In this document: positions 1-7,866 of the stretch, piece by piece
Numbering within the stretch: the stretch's first letter is position 1
Layout: the number at the start of each line of letters is the position of its first letter
NCBI GenBank assembly: GCA_018268935.1
Contig: JAFDVS010000018.1
Location: 1 to 53,920 of the forward strand
Length of the DNA: 53,920 nucleotides
Origin: Acidobacteriota bacterium
GTDB taxonomy: Bacteria > Acidobacteriota > Terriglobia > Bryobacterales > Bryobacteraceae
Direction: 5' to 3'
Translations under genes and position numbers: made by a program
Notes under the pieces: generated by a model
Seen by the model: the letters and a program-made list of their open reading frames with translations, nothing else
What the model was told of the DNA's origin: nothing
Databases searched by the model: none

Positions 1-149
1 TTACTTATCCCCTCTCGCCTGTCCGCCCCGTCCAGACCGATACACACACTAGATTTTCAGGCCGTGTCTCGAAGCCTCCCCTCGACTCCTCGCATAGCCC
101 CTCATTTCCGCTACCCCAGCGCTACCATTTGCGCTACCTTAAACACTTC

Positions 150-171
150 GAGCGACCCTTGGAGGTCGCTC
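150..171 (-). terminator. Possible terminator hairpin downstream of tRNA-Leu
   Basis: GAGCGACC and GGTCGCTC form a perfect 8-bp stem with a 6-base loop, 26 bases past the 3' end of the leftward tRNA. The following bases on the minus strand are not a strong T run, so this is a plausible but imperfect intrinsic terminator. The 150 bases to its left hold no gene I can support; reading frames there are interrupted by stops. Confidence 0.45.
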
Positions 172-196
172 TTGGCTTCTAACTTATAGATTTTAT

Positions 197-283
197 TGGT
201 GCGGATGAGAGGACTTGAACCTCCACTCCCTTGCGAGAACTAGAACCTGAATCTAGCGCGTCTGCCAGTTCCGCCACATCCGC
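197..283 (-). tRNA. tRNA-Leu (anticodon CAG)
   Basis: The minus strand gives a class II tRNA. The acceptor strands GCGGATG and CATCCGC pair, followed by A discriminator and an encoded CCA (197-199). The anticodon stem CTAGA/TCTAG encloses loop TTCAGGT with anticodon CAG (bases 247-249). There is a long variable arm and a GGTTCAAGTCC T-loop. The length of 87 bases fits tRNA-Leu, which has the long variable arm. It reads CUG codons, which are common in this GC-rich genome. tRNA-Leu genes are frequent integration sites, but no integrase or repeated 3' end is visible here. Confidence 0.97.
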
Positions 284-309
284 ACGTGAATGTGAGGGCG
301 AACATTTCT

Positions 310-339
310 ATTCTCCGCAACGGGCACGGTCTATGTCAA
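310..339 (-). promoter_or_regulatory. Probable promoter of tRNA-Leu
   Basis: The minus strand carries a perfect -35 TTGACA (334-339), an 18-base spacer and a GAGAAT -10 (310-315, 4 of 6 matches). The tRNA 5' end is 26 bases further on, a normal leader length. Confidence 0.6.
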
Positions 340-372
340 TTGGCATGTTGATAGTATGTTCAGTACAACAAC

Positions 373-1845
373 ATGACTCGATGGGTTGACCTTCTGGTGG
401 TGGCACTGTACCTGACGGGGATTGCGGCGCTCGGGGTGTGGTTTTCGCGGAGGCAGAAATCGACCGAGGATTTCTTTGTCGCAAAACGGTCCGTGCCTTC
501 GTGGGCGATGGGGATGAGTATGCTCGCGACGCTGGTGTCGAGCGTTACCTTCGTCGCTTATCCGGGCTCGTCGTATGCGAAAGATTGGTCGCTGCTGGTG
601 CCTGGCTTCCTGCTGATCGCGTTGCTGCCTTTCGTGGCCAAAGTGATTATTCCGTTCTATCGGGAAGAAGTCGGGATGAGCGCGTATGAATACTTTCAGC
701 GGCGCTTCGGCCGGCCCGCTCGGGTGTATGCCGCAGTGGCGTTTACGCTCGCCCACTTCAGCAAGATGGGGTTTGTGCTGTACCTGATGGCGCTCACCAT
801 CGCCAGTATGACGGGGTGGCCGATTGTGCCGGTGATCTGGACGGTGGCCATGGTAATGGTTGGCTACACCGTGATCGGCGGGATTGAAGCTGTCGTGTGG
901 TCGGATGTGATTCAGGGGTTTGTGATGTGGGCGGGGATTGCGGTGGCGCTTGGATACTTGTTGCTGCTGCCGGCGGGCGGGCCTTCCGAGGTGTTTCGCG
1001 TGGCGGCGGAGAATGGGAAGTTTTCGCTGGGGTCGACGGATTTCGATTTTTCGAAGCCAACCATTCCCGTGGCGATTCTTTATGGGCTGTTCTGGTATGG
1101 GCAGCGCTATGTGGCGGATCAGACGATGGTGCAGCGGTACCTGCTGGCGAAGTCGGACAAGGGCGCGATGAAGGGTGTGGCGATGGGCGCATTCCTGTGC
1201 GTTCCGGTGTGGGCGTTCTTTATGTTGATTGGGACGTGCGTGTGGTCTTTCTTCCGGATTACGGGAGAGAAGATCCCCGCGACGATTACCAAAGCCGACC
1301 AGATGTTTCCGTATTTTTTGAGCGTGCATCTGCCGCCGGGAATGCTCGGGCTGTTGCTGGCGGCGTTGACTGGGGCGGCGCTGACGATGCTGGCGAGCGA
1401 TTTGAATACGCTGGCGATGGTGCTTGTCGAGGACTTCTACCGGCCGGTGCGGCCCCATGTGAGCGACGCCGGGCGGCTGCGGGCGGCGAAGGTGATTGTG
1501 GTGGTGGTCGGGGTGTTGAATATCATGACGGCGTTGCTGCTGGTGGCGACGAAGGGGAGCGCGTTGTCGCTATGGTTCGCGGTTTCGGCGATTGCTTCGG
1601 GCGGGCTGGCGGGGTTGTTCTTTCTGGCGTTTTTGACGCGGCGTGCGACGCGCGGAAGTGCGTGGACCGGGATCGCGTGCTCGTCGCTCTTTACGGTGTG
1701 GGCGGTGCTGACGAAGGGCGCAAAGCCGCTGGTGGATCTGGGCGGGCTGAACTATCCATGGGACGATCTGACGATTGGCGCGATGGGGAATATTATTCTG
1801 TTCACGACCGGGCTAGTGGCGAGCCTGTTGCATCGAGAACGATGA
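373..1845 (+). CDS. Sodium:solute symporter (SSS family)
   Basis: A 490-aa polytopic membrane protein with about 13 hydrophobic segments. The N-terminal pattern, a first helix followed by 'STEDFFVAKRSVPSWAMGMS' and 'TLVSSVTFVAYPG', is typical of the SSS family that drives sugar, sialic acid, amino acid or vitamin uptake with sodium. 'GGIEAVVWSDVIQGFVM' is the conserved middle motif of these transporters. The length is normal. The substrate cannot be read from the sequence; many acidobacterial relatives sit next to glycan-degrading genes, which also occur in this window. It stands alone, and its stop lies one base from the stop of the convergent phosphatase gene. The ATG at 373 is preceded by a TAGTAT hexamer and only a weak ribosome site. 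Confidence 0.93.
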   Translation: MTRWVDLLVVALYLTGIAALGVWFSRRQKSTEDFFVAKRSVPSWAMGMSMLATLVSSVTFVAYPGSSYAKDWSLLVPGFLLIALLPFVAKVIIPFYREEVGMSAYEYFQRRFGRPARVYAAVAFTLAHFSKMGFVLYLMALTIASMTGWPIVPVIWTVAMVMVGYTVIGGIEAVVWSDVIQGFVMWAGIAVALGYLLLLPAGGPSEVFRVAAENGKFSLGSTDFDFSKPTIPVAILYGLFWYGQRYVADQTMVQRYLLAKSDKGAMKGVAMGAFLCVPVWAFFMLIGTCVWSFFRITGEKIPATITKADQMFPYFLSVHLPPGMLGLLLAALTGAALTMLASDLNTLAMVLVEDFYRPVRPHVSDAGRLRAAKVIVVVVGVLNIMTALLLVATKGSALSLWFAVSAIASGGLAGLFFLAFLTRRATRGSAWTGIACSSLFTVWAVLTKGAKPLVDLGGLNYPWDDLTIGAMGNIILFTTGLVASLLHRER

Positions 1846-1846
1846 G

Positions 1847-2275
1847 CTAGCTTTGCTGTTCCTGCCATTTGCGGCGGAGCATACGGAGCTCGAGGATCAA
1901 CTGCATCACGAGGCGCTCGATTTCGTCGGCGGTATCGCGATAGGCCTGTTCCTTGAGGCCCATGGGGTCTTTCACTTTCCAGTCGCGGACCGGGGCGCGG
2001 AGTTCGGGCGGAAGAGTGCGGCCACTGAGGTTGACGACCAGATCGAAGGGATCGCCCTGATGGTCGCTGACGGGCTTGGGGAGAACGTCGCCGAGGTCGA
2101 TGTTGCGCTCCGACATGATCTTGCGAGTCATCGGCATGATGTTGGTGGCAGGGTTCAGTCCGGCGCTTTTGGGGATGAGGACATCGCTGCCATAGCAGCG
2201 GGCGAAGCCTTCGGCCATCTGGCTGCGGATGGCGTTGCCGATGCATACGAACAAGACGCGGAAAGGACGTTCCAT
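1847..2275 (-). CDS. Low-molecular-weight protein tyrosine phosphatase-like protein
   Basis: A 142-aa single-domain protein. The N-terminal P-loop 'VCIGNAIRSQMAEG' fits C-x5-R-S, with nucleophile Cys11 and Arg17. The general-acid loop appears as 'DWKVKDPMG'. This fold covers LMW tyrosine phosphatases and thioredoxin-dependent arsenate reductases (ArsC). The ArsC relay cysteines near residues 82 and 89 are absent ('VVNLSGRTLP' stands there), so an arsenate-reductase label would be poorly supported; phosphatase activity is more likely. It starts 9 bases after the pdxT stop and is probably the last gene of the vitamin B6 operon. Its substrate is unknown; a phosphoprotein or a phosphorylated B6 vitamer is possible. 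Confidence 0.85.
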   Translation of the reverse strand: MERPFRVLFVCIGNAIRSQMAEGFARCYGSDVLIPKSAGLNPATNIMPMTRKIMSERNIDLGDVLPKPVSDHQGDPFDLVVNLSGRTLPPELRAPVRDWKVKDPMGLKEQAYRDTADEIERLVMQLILELRMLRRKWQEQQS

Positions 2276-2284
2276 GCGGCTGGG

Positions 2285-2863
2285 TTATCCTTGGGTCACC
2301 TTAGCAAGGAAGCGGCGGTGAATGGAAGCATCGGCGGTAAGTTCGGGATGGAAGGTGGCGATGAGGTGGCGGCCGTGCTCGACGAGGACCGGGTCGTCTC
2401 CGTACCTGGCAAGCACTTTCACGCCGTCGCCCATGCGGCGGATGATGGGGGCTCGGATGAAGACCGCTTCGAGGCTTTCGGGGAGACCGGAAGCGGGTTC
2501 GGGATGCAGGGTGACGATGCGGCTGTCGATTTGACGGCCGTAGGCATTGCGCTCGACGGTGAGATCGACGAGGGCGAGCGAGTGCTGCTTTGGTGAAAGC
2601 ACTTCGTTGGCGAGGAGGATGGCTCCGGCGCAGGTGCCGAAGATGGGTTTCGATTGGCCGAAGGCAGTGAGCGGCTCCAGGAGGTTTTCCGCATCGATCA
2701 ATTTGAGCATGGTGGTGCTCTCGCCGCCGGGGATGACGAGTCCGTCGACTGCGTCAAGCCCGGCGGCGGTGCGAACTTCCACGGCTTCGGCCCCGGCGCG
2801 TTCGAGCGCGGTGCGATGCGCTTCGAAATCGCCTTGGAGAGCGAGGACTCCGATCTTTGGCAT
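2285..2863 (-). CDS. pdxT: Pyridoxal 5'-phosphate synthase glutaminase subunit PdxT
   Basis: A 192-aa class I glutamine amidotransferase that frees ammonia from glutamine and passes it to PdxS for pyridoxal phosphate synthesis in the cytoplasm. It begins 'MPKIGVLALQGD', the family's standard start. The oxyanion motif 'VIPGGEST', nucleophile Cys78 in 'GTCAGAILLA' and the His172-x-Glu174 pair in 'FHPEL' are intact. A GTG four codons upstream (2875) would overlap pdxS by 11 bases; I prefer the ATG at 2863 because it matches the family N-terminus. The ATG lies one base after the pdxS stop, so translation is probably coupled. Confidence 0.97.
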   Translation of the reverse strand: MPKIGVLALQGDFEAHRTALERAGAEAVEVRTAAGLDAVDGLVIPGGESTTMLKLIDAENLLEPLTAFGQSKPIFGTCAGAILLANEVLSPKQHSLALVDLTVERNAYGRQIDSRIVTLHPEPASGLPESLEAVFIRAPIIRRMGDGVKVLARYGDDPVLVEHGRHLIATFHPELTADASIHRRFLAKVTQG

Positions 2864-2864
2864 G

Positions 2865-3752
2865 CTACCAGCCACGAGTCTGCATCAGCTCCGATTCCGG
2901 AAGCTTGGAGATCTCCAGCCCGGCCATTCCGAGCCCCAACTCCTCGCTTGCTTCCAACAGCTTCACCGGATCTTTGTAATAGGTTGCCGCCTTCACGATT
3001 GCCTTGGCGAAAGCTTCGGGATTGCTCGATTTAAAGATGCCGCTTCCAACAAACACCGCTTCGGCGCCCAGATTCATCACGAGTGCTGCATCGGCAGGGG
3101 TGGCGATTCCACCGGCAGAGAAATTCGGCACCGGCAGCTTGCCGTGTTCGGCAACATACTCAACCAGTTCGAGCGGCGCCTGCAGCTTCTTTGCTTCGGC
3201 CACCAACTCTTCTCTCCCCAGCACGGTGAGTTGCTTCATCTCTTTGACGATGGTGCGAATGTGACGGACCGCTTCGACGATGTTGCCCGAGCCGGCCTCG
3301 CCCTTGGTGCGGATCATCGCGGCGCCTTCGGCAATGCGGCGGAGTGCCTCGCCCAGGTTGCGCGCGCCACAGACGAAAGGCGTCTTGAAGCCGCGCTTGT
3401 CGATGTGGTGCTCTTCATCGGCGGGGGTGAGCACTTCGCTCTCGTCGATGTAGTCGACCTTTAGCGCCTCCAGCACCTGTGCCTCCATGAAATGCCCGAT
3501 GCGCGCCTTGGCCATCACCGGAATGGAGACCGTGTGCATAATCTCGCGAATCGTCCCGATGGGAGACATGCGAGCCACGCCGCCTTCCTTGCGGATATCG
3601 GACGGGACGCGCTCGAGGGCCATGACGGCGGTTGCGCCGGCTTTTTCGGCGATGACGGCCTGTTCGGCATTGGTGACGTCCATGATCACGCCGCCTTTGA
3701 GCATTTCGGCGAGACCGGACTTGAGACGGAACGCTTCATCGAGGAAACGCAT
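2865..3752 (-). CDS. pdxS: Pyridoxal 5'-phosphate synthase subunit PdxS
   Basis: A 295-aa TIM-barrel synthase that builds pyridoxal phosphate from ribose 5-phosphate, glyceraldehyde 3-phosphate and ammonia. The two catalytic lysines are present: Lys82 in 'MAKARIGH' and Lys150 in 'IRTKGEAG'. The phosphate-binding stretches '[12 protein letters not shown]' and 'VFVGSGIF' are also present. Length and sequence are highly typical of the family. A strong ribosome site, GGAGGGAG (3762-3769), precedes the ATG. It lies 37 bases downstream of a MocR-type regulator and directly upstream of pdxT, the classic deoxyxylulose-independent B6 arrangement. Confidence 0.98.
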   Translation of the reverse strand: MRFLDEAFRLKSGLAEMLKGGVIMDVTNAEQAVIAEKAGATAVMALERVPSDIRKEGGVARMSPIGTIREIMHTVSIPVMAKARIGHFMEAQVLEALKVDYIDESEVLTPADEEHHIDKRGFKTPFVCGARNLGEALRRIAEGAAMIRTKGEAGSGNIVEAVRHIRTIVKEMKQLTVLGREELVAEAKKLQAPLELVEYVAEHGKLPVPNFSAGGIATPADAALVMNLGAEAVFVGSGIFKSSNPEAFAKAIVKAATYYKDPVKLLEASEELGLGMAGLEISKLPESELMQTRGW

Positions 3753-3789
3753 AGTGTGTTACTCCCTCCAAAAGAGAAAATTCTGTTGT

Positions 3790-5259
3790 TCAGACCAAAG
3801 CGGGCATGGGCGCGGCGCGGCGATGGGCACGCACCCGCTCCAGTTCGGTACGGAAGATCGAGCCGAGTTGGGCCACGCCTTCGTGGATACGGGCGGGGGA
3901 CAATCCGGCAAAAGACAAACGAAGCGCACCGGGTTCGGTGCGGGAGACGGCGAAATATTTTCCAGGCAGGTAGTTGACGTTGGCGGCTTCGGCGCGCGGC
4001 AGGAGTTCGGCGGAATCGAGGGGTTCGGGGAGGCGGACCCAGAGGTTCATGCCACCCTGGGGATGAGTCCAACGGCTAGCGGGAGGCAGATGGCGTTTGC
4101 AGGCGGAGAGGACGGCGGCGAGGCGTTCGGCGCCGGCGGCGAGGATTTTCCTGCGATGCTCGGCGAGACGGCCGGATTCGGCGAAGCGGAACATAACGGC
4201 CTGGGAGAGCTGGTCGCTGTGAAGGTCGCACCACTGCTTGGCTTCCTGGAGCCGGCTGATGAGCTGGTGCGGGGCGATGACCCATCCGACGCGGAGGCCG
4301 GGAAAAGCCACTTTGGAGAAGCTGCCGAGGGAGACGACGTCGCCATCGGGATCGAGTTGTTTGAGGGAGGGCAGGGGCTCGCCTTCATAGCGCAGCAGGC
4401 CGTAGATGTCGTTTTCGATGAGGATGACGCCTGCTTCGCGGACCAATTGAAGAATGGCCTGGCGCGTGGCGAGCGGCATGGTGGCGCCGGTGGGGTTCTG
4501 GAAGTTGGGGGTGACGATGAGGAAGCGCGGGCGGTCGCGTTCGAGGACGGCGCGGAGGGCGGAGGGCTCGATGCCGTTGGGGCCGACGGGGACACCGACG
4601 AGGCGCGCGCCGGCGGATTGGAACATGCCGCGGAGGCCGGGATAGACGGGGTCTTCGAGGGCAACGGCGTCACCGGGCCGGATGAGCACGCGCTGCAGGA
4701 GATCGAGAGCTTGCTGGCAACCGCTGGTGATGAGGATGTCGTCGGAATCGGAGGCGGAGCCGGTGGCGCGAGCTTCCTCAATGAGGTAAGCGCGGAGCGG
4801 GGGATAACCGGAAGGCGAGCCGAGTTGGAGGATGGAGGCGGCGTCGCGGCTGTGGATGACCTCTTCACAGGTGGCGCGGAACTCTTCCATAGGGAACAGT
4901 TCGCCGGCGGGGCGCGAGGAGGCGAAGCTGATGCCATCGGCGGGCATGGAGAGATGCGGGAGGGATTCGGTGGAGGGATGAAGGTCGGTCCAGGCGGCGC
5001 GGGGCTGGGGGAGCGGCTCTCCTTCGACGAAACTTCCGCGGCCGACGTGGCCCTTCATGAGGCCTTCGTTTTCGAGCAATTCGTAGGCGGCGGCGACCGT
5101 GGCTCGGTTTAAGCCAAGTAGGCCAGCCAATTCGCGAGTGGCGGGGAGGCGCTCGCCGCGGGATATGCGTCCGGACTGAATGTGCAATCGTAGCTGATCG
5201 TACAACTGGCGGTACAGCGGGACATCCGAACTGGCTTCCAACCGAATTGGCGGCAGCAT
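3790..5259 (-). CDS. pdxR: MocR/PdxR-family transcriptional regulator
   Basis: A 489-aa fusion of an N-terminal GntR winged helix (about residues 10-80, 'LPATRELAGLLGLNRATVAAAYELL') and a fold-type I aminotransferase-like domain. The PLP lysine is Lys316 in 'GSFSKVAFPG', and 'TPNFQNPTGATM' and 'ENDIYGLL' are also recognisable. MocR proteins of this sort next to pdxST sense pyridoxal phosphate and control those genes (PdxR), so the symbol rests on context. I chose the ATG at 5259. The frame is open upstream to a TTG at 5307, but that would put a perfect 14-bp palindrome inside the coding sequence, whereas with the ATG it becomes an upstream operator candidate. It is followed by pdxS after 37 bases, so the four genes 5259-1847 are probably one transcript. 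Confidence 0.9.
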   Translation of the reverse strand: MLPPIRLEASSDVPLYRQLYDQLRLHIQSGRISRGERLPATRELAGLLGLNRATVAAAYELLENEGLMKGHVGRGSFVEGEPLPQPRAAWTDLHPSTESLPHLSMPADGISFASSRPAGELFPMEEFRATCEEVIHSRDAASILQLGSPSGYPPLRAYLIEEARATGSASDSDDILITSGCQQALDLLQRVLIRPGDAVALEDPVYPGLRGMFQSAGARLVGVPVGPNGIEPSALRAVLERDRPRFLIVTPNFQNPTGATMPLATRQAILQLVREAGVILIENDIYGLLRYEGEPLPSLKQLDPDGDVVSLGSFSKVAFPGLRVGWVIAPHQLISRLQEAKQWCDLHSDQLSQAVMFRFAESGRLAEHRRKILAAGAERLAAVLSACKRHLPPASRWTHPQGGMNLWVRLPEPLDSAELLPRAEAANVNYLPGKYFAVSRTEPGALRLSFAGLSPARIHEGVAQLGSIFRTELERVRAHRRAAPMPALV

Positions 5260-5284
5260 CCTGGTGGACTTCAGGCTATCACGA

Positions 5285-5298
5285 TTGGACTGGTCCAA
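5285..5298. promoter_or_regulatory. Perfect palindrome upstream of pdxR, candidate PdxR operator
   Basis: TTGGAC-TG-GTCCAA is a perfect 6-2-6 inverted repeat, 26 bases before the preferred pdxR ATG. A second small palindrome, CCAATTGG (5304-5311), lies beside it. Autoregulation by PdxR at such sites is known in other bacteria. The assignment is by position only. Confidence 0.5.
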
Positions 5299-5421
5299 GC
5301 AAGCCAATTGGGGACAAGACCGCCTCCCTTACGGCCGCGGCTCAGAAACGGCTGGAGCAGGGGGTGATTAGGTGGAACCGCTGAGGGCCGCATTCTGCTA
5401 TCATTTGAAGTTCTTCCCCAT

Positions 5422-6267
5422 ATGACCACTGCGGATGTAAGCGAAATTGTCTGTGCCCATAGCCCGGACTCCGATGATGCGTTCATGTTTTACGGGCTAG
5501 CCACGAAGAAGATTCGCTCGCGGCTGGTGACGTTGAAGCATGTCCTGGAGGACATTGAATCTCTGAACCGGAAGGCGATGGAAGGCGTGTACGAGATGAC
5601 TGCCATCTCCTACCATGCTTATCCCTACGTATCCGATAAATATGTTTTGACGGCCGCCGGATCGAGCATTGGAGACGGCTACGGACCGCTGCTGGCGGCG
5701 ATGCGTCCGATGGCTCCGGAAGAGATTAAGGGTAAGCGGATCGGCATTCCCGGGACGATGACCTCGGCGTATCTGACACTGAAGCTGTTTGAGCCGGATT
5801 TCGAGACGGTGGTGATTCCCTTCGACAAAATCCTGGATGCGGTGAAGGAACACAGCGTCGATTTGGGGTTGGTGATTCACGAAGGGCAGTTGACGTATTC
5901 GAAGGAAGGCTTCCACAACGTGCTCGATTTAGGGCGTTGGTGGAAGACGAAGTACAACCTGCCGCTGCCGTTGGGCGCGAATGCGATTCTGCGGTCGCTG
6001 GCGCCGGATGTAAAGTCGGAATGCTGCCGGTTGTTGAGCGAGAGCATCAAGTATGCGCTCGATAATAGCGAGGAAGCGATCAACTACGCGCTGCAGTTTG
6101 CCAGGGACATGGATGTCGCCATGGCGCAGAAGTTTGTCGGCATGTATGTGAACCACTACACGGTGGATTGCGGCGACCAAGTGCCGGTGGCGGCGCAGAA
6201 GTTGCTGGATATGGGTTACGAGGCAGGCATCGTGACCAAGCAAGTGAAACTGGAGTTCGTGCGGTAA
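5422..6267 (+). CDS. mqnD: 1,4-dihydroxy-6-naphthoate synthase (futalosine menaquinone pathway)
   Basis: A 281-aa protein of the MqnA/MqnD family, which has a periplasmic-binding-protein fold but acts in the cytoplasm. MqnD cleaves cyclic dehypoxanthinyl futalosine to 1,4-dihydroxy-6-naphthoate. The signature start 'CAHSPDSDDAFMFYGL' and the motif 'LVIHEGQLTY', which carries the catalytic histidine, favour MqnD over MqnA. Length is normal. A TATCAT hexamer (5399-5404) lies 17 bases before the ATG and could be the -10. The other mqn genes are not in this window. The HEAT-repeat gene follows after 14 bases and is probably co-transcribed. Confidence 0.85.
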   Translation: MTTADVSEIVCAHSPDSDDAFMFYGLATKKIRSRLVTLKHVLEDIESLNRKAMEGVYEMTAISYHAYPYVSDKYVLTAAGSSIGDGYGPLLAAMRPMAPEEIKGKRIGIPGTMTSAYLTLKLFEPDFETVVIPFDKILDAVKEHSVDLGLVIHEGQLTYSKEGFHNVLDLGRWWKTKYNLPLPLGANAILRSLAPDVKSECCRLLSESIKYALDNSEEAINYALQFARDMDVAMAQKFVGMYVNHYTVDCGDQVPVAAQKLLDMGYEAGIVTKQVKLEFVR

Positions 6268-6281
6268 GCGTCTAATTAAAG

Positions 6282-7565
6282 ATGCGGCTTGTCACTATTC
6301 TCGTCGCCGCGGCTTCGTTGCTGCCAGCATGGCAGGAAGCCAGCGTAAAGGAACGGGTCAAGGGCGTACGCGATATCGCCAAACAGGGTCCGGGGGCGAT
6401 TCCGCGCATTGAGCCTTACCTGGAGGATCGCGATTCGGAAGTGCGATGGGAGGCGGTGAAGGCGATTGCGGAACTGGGCACGCAGCGCTCGCTGGATCCA
6501 CTGCTGAAGGCGATGAAGGATACCGAGGCTGGTATTCAGACGCGCGCCGTCGATGGGATTATCAACTTCTACATTCCGGGCTATCTGAAGACAGGCTTGA
6601 GTGGGTCTTTGAAGCGGGCGACATCGTCGTTGAAAAGCCGTTTCACGGATACGAATACAACGATCATTGAGCCGTTTGTGACGGTGAAGCCGGAGGTGAT
6701 CACGGCGCTGGGTAAACTGGTGCGCGAGGGCACGGATATGGACTCGCGGGCCAATGCGGCGCGGGCGATCGGGATCCTGCGCGGGCGGGCGGCGTTGAAC
6801 GATTTGTATGAAGCGCTGCGGTCGAAGAACAGCCTGTTGATGTACGAGTCGCTGATTGCGATCCAGAAGATCCGGGATCTTGAGTCGGGGCCGAAGATTC
6901 AATTTGTGCTGCGGGACCTGCATGATTCGGTGCAAATCGCGGCGATTGAGACCACGGGCATTTTGCGCAACAAGGCGGCGATTCCGGATTTGCGGGAACT
7001 GGTGGAGCGGGCGCGGAACGTGAAAGTGCAGCGCGCGGTAATCACGGCGCTGGCGATGATGCCGGATGAACAGAACCGGCCGCTGTTTCTGAAGTATTTT
7101 GAGCAGAAGGACGACGGGTTGCGGGCGGCGGCGGCGGAAGGCTTGGGGCGGCTGAAGAACATGGCGGATGTGCCGCTGATTGAGCGGGCGTTTGAGTCGG
7201 AGACGAAGATGAGCGTGCGGCTGTCGCTGGCGTTCGCGATGGTGATGCTGGGGCGGACGGAGTTATCGGAATTCAGCCCGCTGCAGTACCTGGTGAATAC
7301 GCTGAACTCGCGGTCTTATCAGGATTCGGCGGAACCGCTGCTGGTGGAGGCTGCGCGCGATGCCGCGGTGCGGAAGGCGCTGTATCCGGCGATCCGGCAG
7401 TTGCAATCGACGAAGGAAGAAAAGATCCGGCTGGCGCGAGTGTTCGGGCAGACAGGGGACAAAGAGACTCTAGCTGTGGTGGAGACTTTGAAGGAAGATA
7501 CGGATGCGGAAGTAGCGGCGGAAGGAAGCAAGGCAGCCCGGAACATTGCGGCCAGACTGCCCTGA
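6282..7565 (+). CDS. Secreted HEAT-repeat protein
   Basis: A 427-aa protein starting with a probable signal peptide (about residues 1-17, 'MRLVTILVAAASLLPAWQ'). The rest is repeated helical pairs such as 'DSEVRWEAVKAIAELG', 'SRANAARAIGILRGRAALNDL' and 'DDGLRAAAAEGLGRLKNMADV', the pattern of HEAT/PBS-lyase repeats used as scaffolds for protein contacts. I see no catalytic motif. It is the second gene of a likely pair with mqnD. Its partner and exact role are unknown. Confidence 0.8.
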   Translation: MRLVTILVAAASLLPAWQEASVKERVKGVRDIAKQGPGAIPRIEPYLEDRDSEVRWEAVKAIAELGTQRSLDPLLKAMKDTEAGIQTRAVDGIINFYIPGYLKTGLSGSLKRATSSLKSRFTDTNTTIIEPFVTVKPEVITALGKLVREGTDMDSRANAARAIGILRGRAALNDLYEALRSKNSLLMYESLIAIQKIRDLESGPKIQFVLRDLHDSVQIAAIETTGILRNKAAIPDLRELVERARNVKVQRAVITALAMMPDEQNRPLFLKYFEQKDDGLRAAAAEGLGRLKNMADVPLIERAFESETKMSVRLSLAFAMVMLGRTELSEFSPLQYLVNTLNSRSYQDSAEPLLVEAARDAAVRKALYPAIRQLQSTKEEKIRLARVFGQTGDKETLAVVETLKEDTDAEVAAEGSKAARNIAARLP

Positions 7566-7588
7566 AATCCAAATGGGGAAGGGAAGAG

Positions 7589-7798
7589 TTACTTCGCCTT
7601 CTTTTGCTTCTGCTGACCGACGCGGATTTTGAACTGTTTGTTCTGCGCTTCTTGCCACGCTTTCCAGTCGAACCGCTTGGTAGCTTCCGCAACATAGGCG
7701 TCCTGATCGGCGCCCTTGGGCAGGACAGCCATGATAGTCGCCCATGCACCACTATCCGGATTCTGGATCCGGAACCGCTTTACGTTGGGAATAGCCAT
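7589..7798 (-). CDS. Small hypothetical protein (69 aa)
   Basis: A 69-aa basic protein ending in a lysine-rich tail (QQKQKKAK). It carries no signal peptide or membrane segment and has no family I recognise. The ATG is preceded at short distance by GGAAAGG, a good ribosome site. The sequence is compositionally like a real protein (aromatic and aliphatic residues regularly spaced, 'FDWKAWQEAQNKQF'). It is convergent with the HEAT-repeat gene and divergent from the deoxyhypusine-synthase-like gene. Confidence 0.65.
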   Translation of the reverse strand: MAIPNVKRFRIQNPDSGAWATIMAVLPKGADQDAYVAEATKRFDWKAWQEAQNKQFKIRVGQQKQKKAK

Positions 7799-7828
7799 AA
7801 CCTTTCCAGGTTACCAAATTCCAGGTGA

Positions 7829-7858
7829 TTGCCGCGCGAGTGGGGGTGTTGCTATGGT
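7829..7858 (+). promoter_or_regulatory. Candidate promoter of the DHS-like gene
   Basis: TTGCCG (7829-7834), an 18-base spacer and TATGGT (7853-7858) resemble -35 and -10 boxes (4 of 6 each). The ATG at 7867 is 8 bases past the -10, which would give a leaderless or nearly leaderless mRNA and supports that start over the GTG at 7825. Confidence 0.35.
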
Positions 7859-7866
7859 CAGAAACG

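Noticed and set aside
1..196. Possible integrase remnant or attachment site beside tRNA-Leu
   Set aside because: Reading frames on both strands are short and broken, and no repeat of the tRNA 3' end or integrase motif is visible in the window.
331..1458. A 375-codon minus-strand frame
   Set aside because: It is antisense to the sodium:solute symporter, with His/Arg/Pro-rich composition typical of shadows.
1847..2275. Annotation as thioredoxin-coupled arsenate reductase ArsC
   Set aside because: The two relay cysteines required for that activity are missing and there is no ars neighbour.
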